Origin: Mangrovihabitans endophyticus
GTDB lineage: Bacteria > Actinomycetota > Actinomycetes > Mycobacteriales > Micromonosporaceae
DNA: 64,000 nucleotides
Direction: 5' to 3'
Assembly: GCF_014646155.1 (NCBI RefSeq)
Contig: NZ_BMMX01000007.1
Coordinates: 124,001-188,000 of the forward strand
Shown piece by piece: positions 45,095 to 52,979 of this stretch. Under the pieces are notes generated by a model. It was given only the letters and a program-made list of their open reading frames with translations. It was not told the DNA's origin and made no database searches. The translations under genes and the position numbers were made by a program. Numbering within the stretch: the stretch's first letter is position 1; every line of letters starts with the position of its first letter.

Positions 45095-46045
45095 GTGACG
45101 CCGGTCATCGCAGCGACGAGCTTGAGCAAGTCCTTCGAGACGAAGACGGGAACGGTCGGCGCGGTCCGGGAGGTGAGCTTCCGCGTCGCACCCGGCGAGG
45201 TCGTCGGTCTGCTCGGGCCCAACGGGGCAGGCAAGACCACCACCATGCGCATGCTGTCCACCCTGGAACGGCCGACCCGGGGAAGCGCCGTGGTCGCGGG
45301 ACACGACCTGCTGCGCGACGCTCACGGCGTACGGCGAAGCATCGGTCTCGTCGCGCAGAGCGGCGGCACCCGGCCGATCGCGACCCCCCGCGACGAGTTG
45401 CTGCTGCAAGCACGCATCCACCGCCTCGCCGAACCGGCCCGGCGGGCCCAGGCGATGATCGACACCTTCGATCTGGCCGACCTGGCCGACCGTCCCACCA
45501 TGACCCTGTCCGGCGGTCAACGCCGACGGCTCGACGTGGCCATCGGCCTCATCCACACGCCCGCCGTGCTCTTCCTCGACGAACCCACCGCGGCTCTCGA
45601 CCCGCCCAGCCGGGCCGAGATGTGGCAGCACATCCGGAACCTGCGCCGGCGCGCCGCCGCGACCGTCGTGCTCAGCACCCACCACCTCGACGAGGCCGAC
45701 GCGCTCTGCGACCGGGTGCTGATCCTCGACCACGGACGGCTCGTCGCCGAGGACAGCCCCGCACGACTCAAGCGGCAGCTCGGCGACGACGTCCTGACCG
45801 TTGCCCTCACCGGCGACGCCGGGCGCGCCCGGGACGCCGTCGGCGGGCTGCCCGGCGTGCGCGGCGTGCACGGCGACGGCAACGAGCTGCGCATCGGATG
45901 CCAGAACGCCGACGAGCTCGTCAGCCGGGTGGTGCTGGCCCTGCACGACAACCGCGTCGAGGTCCGCGGCCTGCGCGTGGCGCACCCCTCCCTCGACGAC
46001 GTCTTCCTCGCTCTCACCGGCCACGCCACGCATCAGGAGGTCTGA
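45095..46045 (+). CDS. ABC transporter ATP-binding protein (DrrA-like)
   Basis: A 316-residue ATPase. Walker A is GPNGAGKTT, the signature LSGGQRRR, Walker [13 protein letters not shown], and the H-loop His is in STHHLDEAD. The C-terminal extension after about residue 225 matches the DrrA-type drug-export subfamily. The GTG at 45095 is preceded by AGGAG. The permease gene follows within 4 bases, so the two form an exporter with a cytoplasmic motor. Confidence 0.95.
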   Translation: MTPVIAATSLSKSFETKTGTVGAVREVSFRVAPGEVVGLLGPNGAGKTTTMRMLSTLERPTRGSAVVAGHDLLRDAHGVRRSIGLVAQSGGTRPIATPRDELLLQARIHRLAEPARRAQAMIDTFDLADLADRPTMTLSGGQRRRLDVAIGLIHTPAVLFLDEPTAALDPPSRAEMWQHIRNLRRRAAATVVLSTHHLDEADALCDRVLILDHGRLVAEDSPARLKRQLGDDVLTVALTGDAGRARDAVGGLPGVRGVHGDGNELRIGCQNADELVSRVVLALHDNRVEVRGLRVAHPSLDDVFLALTGHATHQEV

Positions 46046-46048
46046 ACC

Positions 46049-46795
46049 GTGCACACCCTCCAGGACATCGGTGTCGTCTTCCGCAGCGAGCTCGGCCTCG
46101 CCCTGCGCAACCGGATCGGCATCGCCATCGGCCTCATCCAGCCGTTCGTCTACCTGCTGCTGTTCGGCCCGTTGCTCACCCAGGCGCTTCCCGGGGGGCG
46201 GAATCCGTGGCTGTTCTTCGTGCCGGGGCTGCTGCTCCAGCTCGGACTGTTCGGCACCGGCTTCGCCGGGTTCAACCTCATCCCGGACATCCGGTCCGGC
46301 TTCGTGGAGCGGCTGCGCGTGGCCCCCATCAGCCGCCTCGCGATCCTCCTCGGGCGGGTCCTCAAGGACGCGGTCGTCCTGGTCATCCAGGCCGTCCCGC
46401 TGATCGTGCTGGGTTACGCCTTCGGCATGGCGGCGAATCCGTTCGGTGTCCTCGCCTCCGTCGCCCTCATCCTCATCACCGGCATCGGGCTCGCCTCCCT
46501 GTCGTACGTGCTGGCGCTCGCCCTGCCCAACGAGTGGCTGTTCGCCCCGACCGTCAACTCCCTCGCCATCCCGCTGCTCCTGCTGTCCGGCATCCTTCTG
46601 CCCATCGACCGTGGACCTGCCTGGCTCGACCTGTTGGCGCGTCTCAACCCGCTGCGCTACGTCGTCAACGCGGCACGCGCCCTGTTCGCCGGGCAGCTCG
46701 GCACCACCGTCTACATCGGTGGCCTGGTCGCCGTCGCCCTCGCCGGCATCTCCTTCGCGGTCGGCTCCCGGCTGTTCGGCCGCCGCACCGCCTGA
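46049..46795 (+). CDS. ABC-2 type transporter permease (DrrB-like)
   Basis: A 248-residue membrane protein with six predicted helices (for example IAIGLIQPFVYLLLFGPLL, SLAIPLLLLSGILLPI, LVAVALAGISFAVG) and the ABC-2 family segment RSGFVERLRVAPISRLAILLGRVLKD. It starts at a GTG 3 bases after the ATPase stop. With the ATPase it should export a drug or lipid under PadR control. Confidence 0.93.
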   Translation: MHTLQDIGVVFRSELGLALRNRIGIAIGLIQPFVYLLLFGPLLTQALPGGRNPWLFFVPGLLLQLGLFGTGFAGFNLIPDIRSGFVERLRVAPISRLAILLGRVLKDAVVLVIQAVPLIVLGYAFGMAANPFGVLASVALILITGIGLASLSYVLALALPNEWLFAPTVNSLAIPLLLLSGILLPIDRGPAWLDLLARLNPLRYVVNAARALFAGQLGTTVYIGGLVAVALAGISFAVGSRLFGRRTA

Positions 46796-46914
46796 CAAGC
46801 CGCACCGCCTGACAAGCCCCGCCGCCGGTTCCGGAACCATCCCGGAACCGGCGCGCCCTTCCCTGCCGATTGCGCAGCGTCAAGGCTGGAACCATCGATC
46901 CTTCGGAGTTCCCC

Positions 46915-47316
46915 GTGCTACGCAAAGCCGTCCTGGCGGCCGTCGTCCTCGCCGTGCCGCTGGCCGTCGCGTCCCCCGCGCCCGAGCGGCCGACCAGCCC
47001 TGGACGAACACCGCCCTGTCCCCCGCCGACCAAGCGAACGAGCTGCTCGCGGTCATGACCCAGACCGAGAAGCTGACCATGCTGCACGGCTCGGGCGGCT
47101 GCGGGTACGCCGGGTGCATCCCCGCCAACACCCGCCTGGGCATCCCCGCACTGCGTCTGCAGGACGGCCCGCTGGGCGTGGGCGACGGTGCCACCGGCGT
47201 CACCCAGTTGCCCGCACCGGTGGCCGGAGCGACCCCTGGGACACCGCGCTGATGCGGCAGTACGGCGAAACCCTCGGCACCGAGCAGCGGGACAAGGGCA
47301 CCATTCCCCTTGCGCA
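46915..47316 (+). pseudogene. GH3 beta-glucosidase remnant (5' part, frameshifted)
   Basis: A signal-peptide-like segment (LRKAVLAAVVLAVPLAVASP) is followed in the next frame by PWTNTALSPADQANELLAVM, MLHGSGGCGYAGCIPANTRLGIPALRLQDGP and VTQLPAP. A third frame then gives WDTALMRQYGETLGTEQRDKG. This is the N-terminal region of a secreted GH3 beta-glucosidase with at least two frameshifts and loss of everything after about residue 130. After it comes a run of CGCGCCTTCCCC units. The gene is dead; it shows that this locus once held another carbohydrase. Confidence 0.8.
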
Positions 47317-48351
47317 CCCGCCCGCGCCTTCCCCGCGCCTTCCCCGCGCCTTCCCCGTGGCGGCCACCCGCCAGCCCGAGCCGGTGGGTATCGCATCGCC
47401 TATCGGTCCACCGGCGTTCTGGCCTCGGCCGACAACGGCGCTGTCCCCGGAAGACTGAGCCTTTTTCAACGTGACCAGGCCGGTTTCAACGTGACCAGGC
47501 CGGCAGATGCCGCCGCTGGTCGACGGCGCGCAACCGACGGAATCGACGCCGGGTTGAAAAAGGTTCACTGTGGCCCTGTCCCCTCCCGCCGACTCAGCCC
47601 CAACAGCAACCAGCCCGGCCACCTCCGGCTCCACCCAGCCCTGCTCAACTGCCCCGGCTCCGACCCTGCCCCACTCGGCCGGCCCGCACTCGGCCAGCCC
47701 GCACTCGGCCGCCCCGCACTCGGACACGCACAGACCAGCAACCTCGGACTCGTCTCCACCCCATCCTGGCCCGGCCACGACCGGCTCCACCACCGCAGAC
47801 CCGAGCACAGCAGGCTCCACCACCACCGGCCCGGCAACGACCGGCTCCACCACCGCAGGCCCGAGCACAGCAGGCCCGAGCACAGCAGGCTCCGGCGCGG
47901 CCATCTTGGGCACGACCGACTCTGCCACAGCAGGCTCTGCCACGGCAGGCTCTGCCACAGCAGGCTCTGCCACGGACAGCTCGGCCACGAGGGCCGTTGG
48001 CCCGGTAGGCGCGGCAACGGAAATCAACGGCCGACACGGCAGCGTCCGCCCGGCAGCCGCCGTCCGCGCCGGCCCCGGTCGCTGCGACTGGCCATCCGGC
48101 GACGAACCCGGCTCGATCGGCTGGACCGCGGCGGCCGTCCGCTCGTTCCACCTCGCGATCAGCTCCGCGCCATCGGGCACATGACCGTACCGCCGGCACA
48201 GCTTTCGCGCGTGTCGTTGCGCCAGCCCCCATTCCCGGTGCCGCGCATGCTCACGACGAAATTCCTCGGCCTCGGCCGAATAGTTACGGCGCTTCGTCCT
48301 ATCGCGCATGGTGGCCAGTTGGGCCGTGGTGAAAAGCTGAAGCTGCCGCAT
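47200..48351 (-). CDS. Hypothetical protein with conserved N-terminus and low-complexity tail
   Basis: 383 residues as read. Residues 1-70 (MRQLQLFTTAQLATMRDRTKRRNYSAEAEEFRREHARHREWGLAQRHARKL) resemble a small, compact actinobacterial protein type that I have seen only as hypothetical. The remainder is low complexity: VAEPAV units, VVEPVVAGP units, then AECGLAECG. The last about 85 codons run antisense over the GH3 remnant, so the C-terminus is probably not ancestral but an open frame acquired by repeat expansion or readthrough. The true end could be earlier if the stop was lost. Function is unknown. Confidence 0.5.
   Translation of the reverse strand: MRQLQLFTTAQLATMRDRTKRRNYSAEAEEFRREHARHREWGLAQRHARKLCRRYGHVPDGAELIARWNERTAAAVQPIEPGSSPDGQSQRPGPARTAAAGRTLPCRPLISVAAPTGPTALVAELSVAEPAVAEPAVAEPAVAESVVPKMAAPEPAVLGPAVLGPAVVEPVVAGPVVVEPAVLGSAVVEPVVAGPGWGGDESEVAGLCVSECGAAECGLAECGPAEWGRVGAGAVEQGWVEPEVAGLVAVGAESAGGDRATVNLFQPGVDSVGCAPSTSGGICRPGHVETGLVTLKKAQSSGDSAVVGRGQNAGGPIGDAIPTGSGWRVAATGKARGRRGEGAGGCARGMVPLSRCSVPRVSPYCRISAVSQGSLRPPVRATG
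47460..47563. repeat. 104-bp segment bounded by 11-bp perfect inverted repeats
   Basis: CCTTTTTCAAC at 47460-47470 is the exact inverse of GTTGAAAAAGG at 47553-47563. Inside, a 19-base sequence ending in GTGACCAGGCCGG is repeated directly. No target-site duplication is visible. Confidence 0.55.
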
Positions 48352-48473
48352 GAAAAAATTCTCCCACGACACCATCCGACCTCACCATGATCCGCTCCTC
48401 ACGCCATTTTCCGTGGATGAAAAATCCGACCAATTCTCGATGAGAATCCGCTTTTCCCATCCGTCCGGCGGGC

Positions 48474-48519
48474 GAGCGGGATCGGGCGAGCGGGATCGGG
48501 CGAGCGAGCGAGCGAGCGA
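48474..48519. repeat. GCGA-rich tandem tract
   Basis: Two copies of GCGAGCGGGATCGG are followed by about five GCGA units. Confidence 0.7.
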
Positions 48520-48614
48520 ATACAGACATCTTGGATCGCCGCCTTGCGGGCCAAGACCCGAAGGGACAAAAGGCCCGAAGAAACAAAGGTACCATGGACA
48601 AAAGACATGGAGGG

Positions 48615-48702
48615 ACAAAGGCACGGAGGAACAAAAGGCACGGAGGAACAAAAGGCACAGAGGAACAAAAGGCACGGGAGGGATAAAGCGAAGGCACGGA
48701 GG
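48615..48702. repeat. Purine-rich ~17-bp tandem repeat
   Basis: Four to five imperfect copies of CAAAAGGCACGGAGGAA. The strand is almost pure purine, a pattern able to form unusual DNA structures. Confidence 0.7.
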
Positions 48703-48848
48703 GGATCCCCCACAGAATGACCGTCAACCAATCCCAGCAAGGCCCGACAGGACGGGGCCGCTCGGCATCGCCCGCCCTGCCTGCAATCGACTGCGCGCCG
48801 CCAACGCAGCCGCGGCCCGCGGAGCCCTCGGTGTGGCTCACCCCCGCC

Positions 48849-48980
48849 GGCACGCAACAACCCGCCGCCAACGATGGCCCAGCCGGCACGCGACAACCCG
48901 CCACCAACGATGGCCCAGCCGACACGCAACAACCCGCCACCAACCATGGCCCAGCCGACACGCAACAACCCGCCGCCAGA
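48849..48980. repeat. 36-bp tandem repeat, 3.7 copies
   Basis: Units start at 48849, 48885, 48921 and 48957, with a few substitutions between copies, and each begins GRCACGCRACAACCCGCC. There are no spacers, so this is not a CRISPR array. Confidence 0.85.
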
Positions 48981-49153
48981 TGGTCACGATGATGCCGGGC
49001 GGCGAAACGTCTCCATATATCGCGAATATCAGCAACCAGACGCCACCATACGGATGCCGATACTCCTCGGGGGCTCGCGGGAATTCGCCGATGCGGCAAT
49101 GATGCTCTGTGCGGCGCGTCCGGACCGCACTCCCGAGCCGGAAGATCAACGCA

Positions 49154-49777
49154 ATGTCTGTTGCCCTGAGTACGCCTGCCCGGCAGGCCTTGGTCGCTTT
49201 GATGCTGCATGTCACCGAGGCATCGAATCCCGATCTTCGAAAGCTGTACCGCGTCACGATCGAGAAGTCCGCGCGTGATCAATTGACCCGGGAAAAGCTG
49301 ATCACATGGCGAAAAGGGCTGCGCGGCGCGATCTTCCACGAACTGACCGACCAGGGCTGGGCGCGTGGCCGGGACGAGCTGACGTCGGCACCGCCCGCCG
49401 GGGTGGGTGCCGCGTGGCACCTGCTCTACGGCACGTTCCGCCACCTCAACGCCATGATGAGTAAAAACCGGTACCAGCTCTCCGACATCTTCACCGACAC
49501 CGACCCCGGGTCGCACACCGTCGAGGAGCGGATCCGGCAGGCGTACGGGGAACTGGCCGGCGCTCCCGGAGAACTGGTCAGTCTGGCTCGGCTACGCGAC
49601 GGGCTGCCGGACGTTCCGCGGCAGCGCCTCGACGAGGCGCTGCTGGAGCTGGACCGGCAACGGGCGATCCAACTGGAACCCGATCCGCACCGGATGGCGC
49701 TGAGCGATCGCGCGAAGGCGGCCGCGATCCGGCTCGGCGGAGAGGACATGCATCTGATCACGATCGGCCGCTCATGA
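49154..49777 (+). CDS. Winged-helix-like small protein, first gene of the HerA-AIPR operon
   Basis: A 207-residue soluble protein. The C-terminal about 60 residues (LVSLARLRDGLPDVPRQRLDEALLELDRQRAIQLEPDPHRMALSDRAK) have the helix-helix-wing pattern of a winged helix, and the N-terminal half (STPARQALVALMLHVTEASNPDLRKLY) is helical and may hold a second one. Its last four bases overlap the ATPase start (ATGA-type overlap), so it is translationally coupled. It could recruit the ATPase to DNA or regulate the operon. No named family is recognised. Confidence 0.75.
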   Translation: MSVALSTPARQALVALMLHVTEASNPDLRKLYRVTIEKSARDQLTREKLITWRKGLRGAIFHELTDQGWARGRDELTSAPPAGVGAAWHLLYGTFRHLNAMMSKNRYQLSDIFTDTDPGSHTVEERIRQAYGELAGAPGELVSLARLRDGLPDVPRQRLDEALLELDRQRAIQLEPDPHRMALSDRAKAAAIRLGGEDMHLITIGRS

Positions 49778-52700
49778 TCGAACCGCGCGAGCGGCAGGCG
49801 CTCAACGAGCTGCGCCGGCTGGACTGGGCGCCGACCCAGGATGACGTCTGGTCCCGCCTCGACTTCCACATCGACGGGTTGAACGGCGACGTCGGCGCCG
49901 CCGTCGTCCGCGCCTATGAGGGCGCCGAGAAGAGCACCGGTGCCAGTCCCGTCGGGCTGGTCGTGCACGGCCGGCACGGGGCGGGGAAGACGCACCTCAT
50001 CCGGTGGGCCCGGGAACAGGTCCAGCAGCGCCACCACGGCTACTTCTTCCTGATGGGCATCACCGACGGCAAATCGTTCTGGCCGAGCGTGGTGTCGGCG
50101 TTGCTGCGCGGTTTGCACCGCTCCGGATCGTACCGGCATCCGCAGCTCGCCGTGCTTCTCGAACGGCTCAGCGAGATCGCCGGGATTCCGAATGATCTGC
50201 GGCTCCGGGTGCGCGGCGACAATTCTCTGACGCCGGAGGCCCTCGATCATTTCATCTCCGCATTCCGGCGGTCCGAGCCCGAGGTGGGACGCGAATGCCG
50301 GCACACGCTCCGCACCCTGGTCATGCTGGCCTCGTCCGACGAAAGCGCCAACGACCTGGCGGAGAACTGGCTGACCTCGGCACAGGAGGAGACCTCGGTC
50401 GGGTTGGAACGCTGGGGTGTGCCGCGGACCGTGGCGCCGCCGCAGCAGGTGGCCGGTGAGCTCTCCCGGATCATCGCCTGCACCGGGGCGACCCTGTTCG
50501 CCGTCGACCAGATCGATCCGGTCTTCGCACAGGCCCGCACGTCCGCGGTCGACGACGGATCCGGCCGTACGGTCGACGACGGATCCGGCCGTACGGTCGA
50601 CGAGCCGGTCGAGTTGGCCGCCGACCTCGGCCACGGCCTGATGCAGATGCGTGAGGTGCTGAGCCGGACCGTGACCGTGGTCGCGTGTCTCCTGACGTCC
50701 TGGAACCTTATCGAACGCAACGCCGTCGCCTCGGTGGGCGGGCGGTTCCGGGCGGAGACCCGGCTCGCCCGGCTCCCGTCCGCCGAGATCGCCGCCGAGC
50801 TGGTCGCCGGGCGGTTCGCGCCGTACTTCGAGATGGCCGGCTTCACACCGCCGTACCCGACCTGGCCGGTGGTCCCGGAAGCGTTCCGCTCCGCGCCGGG
50901 TTTCACGCCGCGCGGCCTGCTGCAACGAGTGGACGAGCACGTGCGAGCCTGCCTGGCGGCGGACGAGGTGGTGCCGCTCACCGACCTGGACCAGGCCGAG
51001 CCGAAGCCCGTACGGGCCGCTGCGGCGACGCCGTCGACCCGGCTGAGCGTCCTCGACGAACGGCTGGCCCGGCTCCGCGAGGAGGCGACCGTCGACGCCG
51101 CTCTGGCACCCGCCACCGAGGACCGGGAGATGTCCCGGCTGCTGGTCGCGGGCCTGCGGGCGTGGACTTTCGAGCAGGGTGAGCGCCGCGGCCGGTACGG
51201 CGTCCAGGCCGGCGAGGACGGGAATCCGTCGATGCACGCATGGCTGCGGGAAACCTTGGACGAGGACACCGAGGACGAGGCCCACTGGTCGTTCCGGGCG
51301 CTGTCGCATCCCAACGCGCTGGCGGTGCAGGCCCGGCTGCGGCGCCTGCTCAGCTTCGTCAACCTCGACCCGGCGATCACCAAGCGCCACGCCGTCCTGC
51401 TGCGCAACGCGGCCTGGCCGAACGGCAAGGTCAGCCAGCGCATGAAGCAGGACTATCTGAACCGCGGCGGGATGCTGACCGCGGTGTCCACGGACGACCT
51501 GCGGACCTTCGCCGCACTCGCCAAGCTGCTCGACGAGCACGACCCGGCACTGCCGGACTGGTTGCAGGCACGACGCCCGGCCGGTACCACCGCCCTGTTC
51601 ACCAAGATTTTCGGCCCGCCACCCGATGACGGAGCGGTGGAGAAGCCGGAGCCGGAGCCGTTGCGCGGACCGGTCGAATCATCGGTGGCCGCGGCGCCCG
51701 AGAGCTTCCAGGACCGTGGCGGTGACGATCTGGACCTCGGGACGGCGACCGACACCGGCGAGCCGGTGCGCGCACCGCTGGAATCCCTGCGCAAACACGC
51801 GGTGATCTTCGCCGGGTCCGGATCGGGCAAGACGGTCCTGATCCGCCGGCTGATCGAGGAGTGCGCGCTGCACGGCGTCTCCGCCATCGTGCTGGACCCG
51901 AACAACGACCTCGCGCGGCTCGGCGACGCCTGGCCGGAACCGCCGAAGACCTGGCGTCCGGGCGATGCCGACCTGGCCGCGACCTATCTGGACGGTACGG
52001 ACGTGGTGGTGTGGACACCGCGGCGTACGGCCGGGCGGCCGGTCAGTTTCCAGCCGCTGCCGGACTTCGCGGCGGTGCTGGACGAGACGGACGAGTTCGG
52101 TCTTGCCCTGGACACCGCCGTCGCGGCGCTCGCCCCGCGTGCGCGCATGGCCGGGAACACTGCGAAGGCGGACCGTGGGCGGGCGGTTCTCCGCCAGGCA
52201 CTGGACTACTTCGCGCGTACCCGCAACGGTGATCTGTCCCGCTTCGTCGATCTGCTCGGCGACCTGCCGGAGGGAGCGGCCTCGCTCGGGCGGGCGCGCG
52301 AACTGGCCGCGGACATGTCCGAGACGCTGCGGGCCGCGATGGTCAACGATCCGATGTTCGGCGGTGCCGGGGAAACCCTCGACCCGGGCGCGCTGCTGAC
52401 CCCCGCACCGGGCAAACGCGCCCGGATCTCCGTCGTCAGCCTCATCGGGCTGCCCAACGACGAGCATCGGCAGAGCTTCGTCAACCAGCTTCAGATGGCC
52501 CTGTTCGCCTGGATCAAGCAGCATCCGGCCGGCGATCGGCCGCTCGGCGGACTGTTCGTGATGGACGAGGCGCAGACCTTCGTACCGTCCGGGCCGATGA
52601 CCGCCTGCACCGAGAGCACGCTCGCGCTGGCCAGCCAGGCCCGCAAGTACGGGTTGGGGCTGATCTTCGCGACGCAGGCGCCGAAGGGCATCCACAACCG

Positions 52701-52977
52701 CGTCATCGGCAATGCCGCGACACAGTTCTACGGCTTCCTGAACAGCCCGGTCCAGATCGCCGCGGCCCGGGAGATCGCGTCGGCCAAGGGCAGCGCGGTG
52801 CTGGAGATCGCCCGCCTGGAGGCCGGCCAGTTCTACGCCGTCGGGGAGGGCACGCCGTTTCGCAAGGTGTCCGTCCCGATGTGCCTGTCGTATCACCCGG
52901 CGAGCGCACTGAGCACCGAAGAGGTGCTGGCCCGCGCCCGCGCCGAGCCCGGCCACCACGGACGTACGAAGGAGTAA
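49774..52977 (+). CDS. Large dual P-loop ATPase with HerA-like C-terminal domain
   Basis: A 1,067-residue protein. P-loop 1 is GRHGAGKTH at about 66-74 with a candidate Walker B TLFAVDQIDPVF, within a STAND/ORC-like AAA domain (about 40-400). A helical middle follows. P-loop 2 is AGSGSGKTVLIRR near 680, with Walker B LFVMDEAQTFVPSG near 930 and the HerA/FtsK-type segment FATQAPKGIHNRVIGNAATQFYGF. The HerA part should form hexamers that translocate DNA. An in-frame 24-bp duplication (50548-50595) adds VDDGSGRT. The AIPR gene begins 2 bases after the stop. It resembles defence-island ATPases, but I know no characterised match. Confidence 0.85.
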   Translation: MIEPRERQALNELRRLDWAPTQDDVWSRLDFHIDGLNGDVGAAVVRAYEGAEKSTGASPVGLVVHGRHGAGKTHLIRWAREQVQQRHHGYFFLMGITDGKSFWPSVVSALLRGLHRSGSYRHPQLAVLLERLSEIAGIPNDLRLRVRGDNSLTPEALDHFISAFRRSEPEVGRECRHTLRTLVMLASSDESANDLAENWLTSAQEETSVGLERWGVPRTVAPPQQVAGELSRIIACTGATLFAVDQIDPVFAQARTSAVDDGSGRTVDDGSGRTVDEPVELAADLGHGLMQMREVLSRTVTVVACLLTSWNLIERNAVASVGGRFRAETRLARLPSAEIAAELVAGRFAPYFEMAGFTPPYPTWPVVPEAFRSAPGFTPRGLLQRVDEHVRACLAADEVVPLTDLDQAEPKPVRAAAATPSTRLSVLDERLARLREEATVDAALAPATEDREMSRLLVAGLRAWTFEQGERRGRYGVQAGEDGNPSMHAWLRETLDEDTEDEAHWSFRALSHPNALAVQARLRRLLSFVNLDPAITKRHAVLLRNAAWPNGKVSQRMKQDYLNRGGMLTAVSTDDLRTFAALAKLLDEHDPALPDWLQARRPAGTTALFTKIFGPPPDDGAVEKPEPEPLRGPVESSVAAAPESFQDRGGDDLDLGTATDTGEPVRAPLESLRKHAVIFAGSGSGKTVLIRRLIEECALHGVSAIVLDPNNDLARLGDAWPEPPKTWRPGDADLAATYLDGTDVVVWTPRRTAGRPVSFQPLPDFAAVLDETDEFGLALDTAVAALAPRARMAGNTAKADRGRAVLRQALDYFARTRNGDLSRFVDLLGDLPEGAASLGRARELAADMSETLRAAMVNDPMFGGAGETLDPGALLTPAPGKRARISVVSLIGLPNDEHRQSFVNQLQMALFAWIKQHPAGDRPLGGLFVMDEAQTFVPSGPMTACTESTLALASQARKYGLGLIFATQAPKGIHNRVIGNAATQFYGFLNSPVQIAAAREIASAKGSAVLEIARLEAGQFYAVGEGTPFRKVSVPMCLSYHPASALSTEEVLARARAEPGHHGRTKE

Positions 52978-52979
52978 AG

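Larger units (their letters stand above)
48352..49153. other. Repeat-rich intergenic region without a supported gene
   Basis: About 800 bases between the low-complexity gene and the winged-helix gene. It holds three tandem-repeat tracts (48474-48519, 48615-48702, 48849-48980) and short AT-rich patches near 48350-48440. A 91-codon frame at 48717-48992 exists but is mostly the 36-bp repeat translated, so I do not call it. The promoter of the downstream defence-like operon should be near 49000-49150. Confidence 0.6.

Noticed and set aside
48849..48980. 36-bp repeats as a possible CRISPR array
   Set aside because: Copies are contiguous with no spacers, and no cas gene is in the window.
48717..48992. 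91-codon plus-strand gene
   Set aside because: Mostly the translated 36-bp repeat, with no ribosome-binding site and no recognisable protein.
49774..52977. Classic HerA-NurA pair
   Set aside because: No NurA-like nuclease is adjacent. The partner is AIPR, and the ATPase carries an extra N-terminal P-loop domain.
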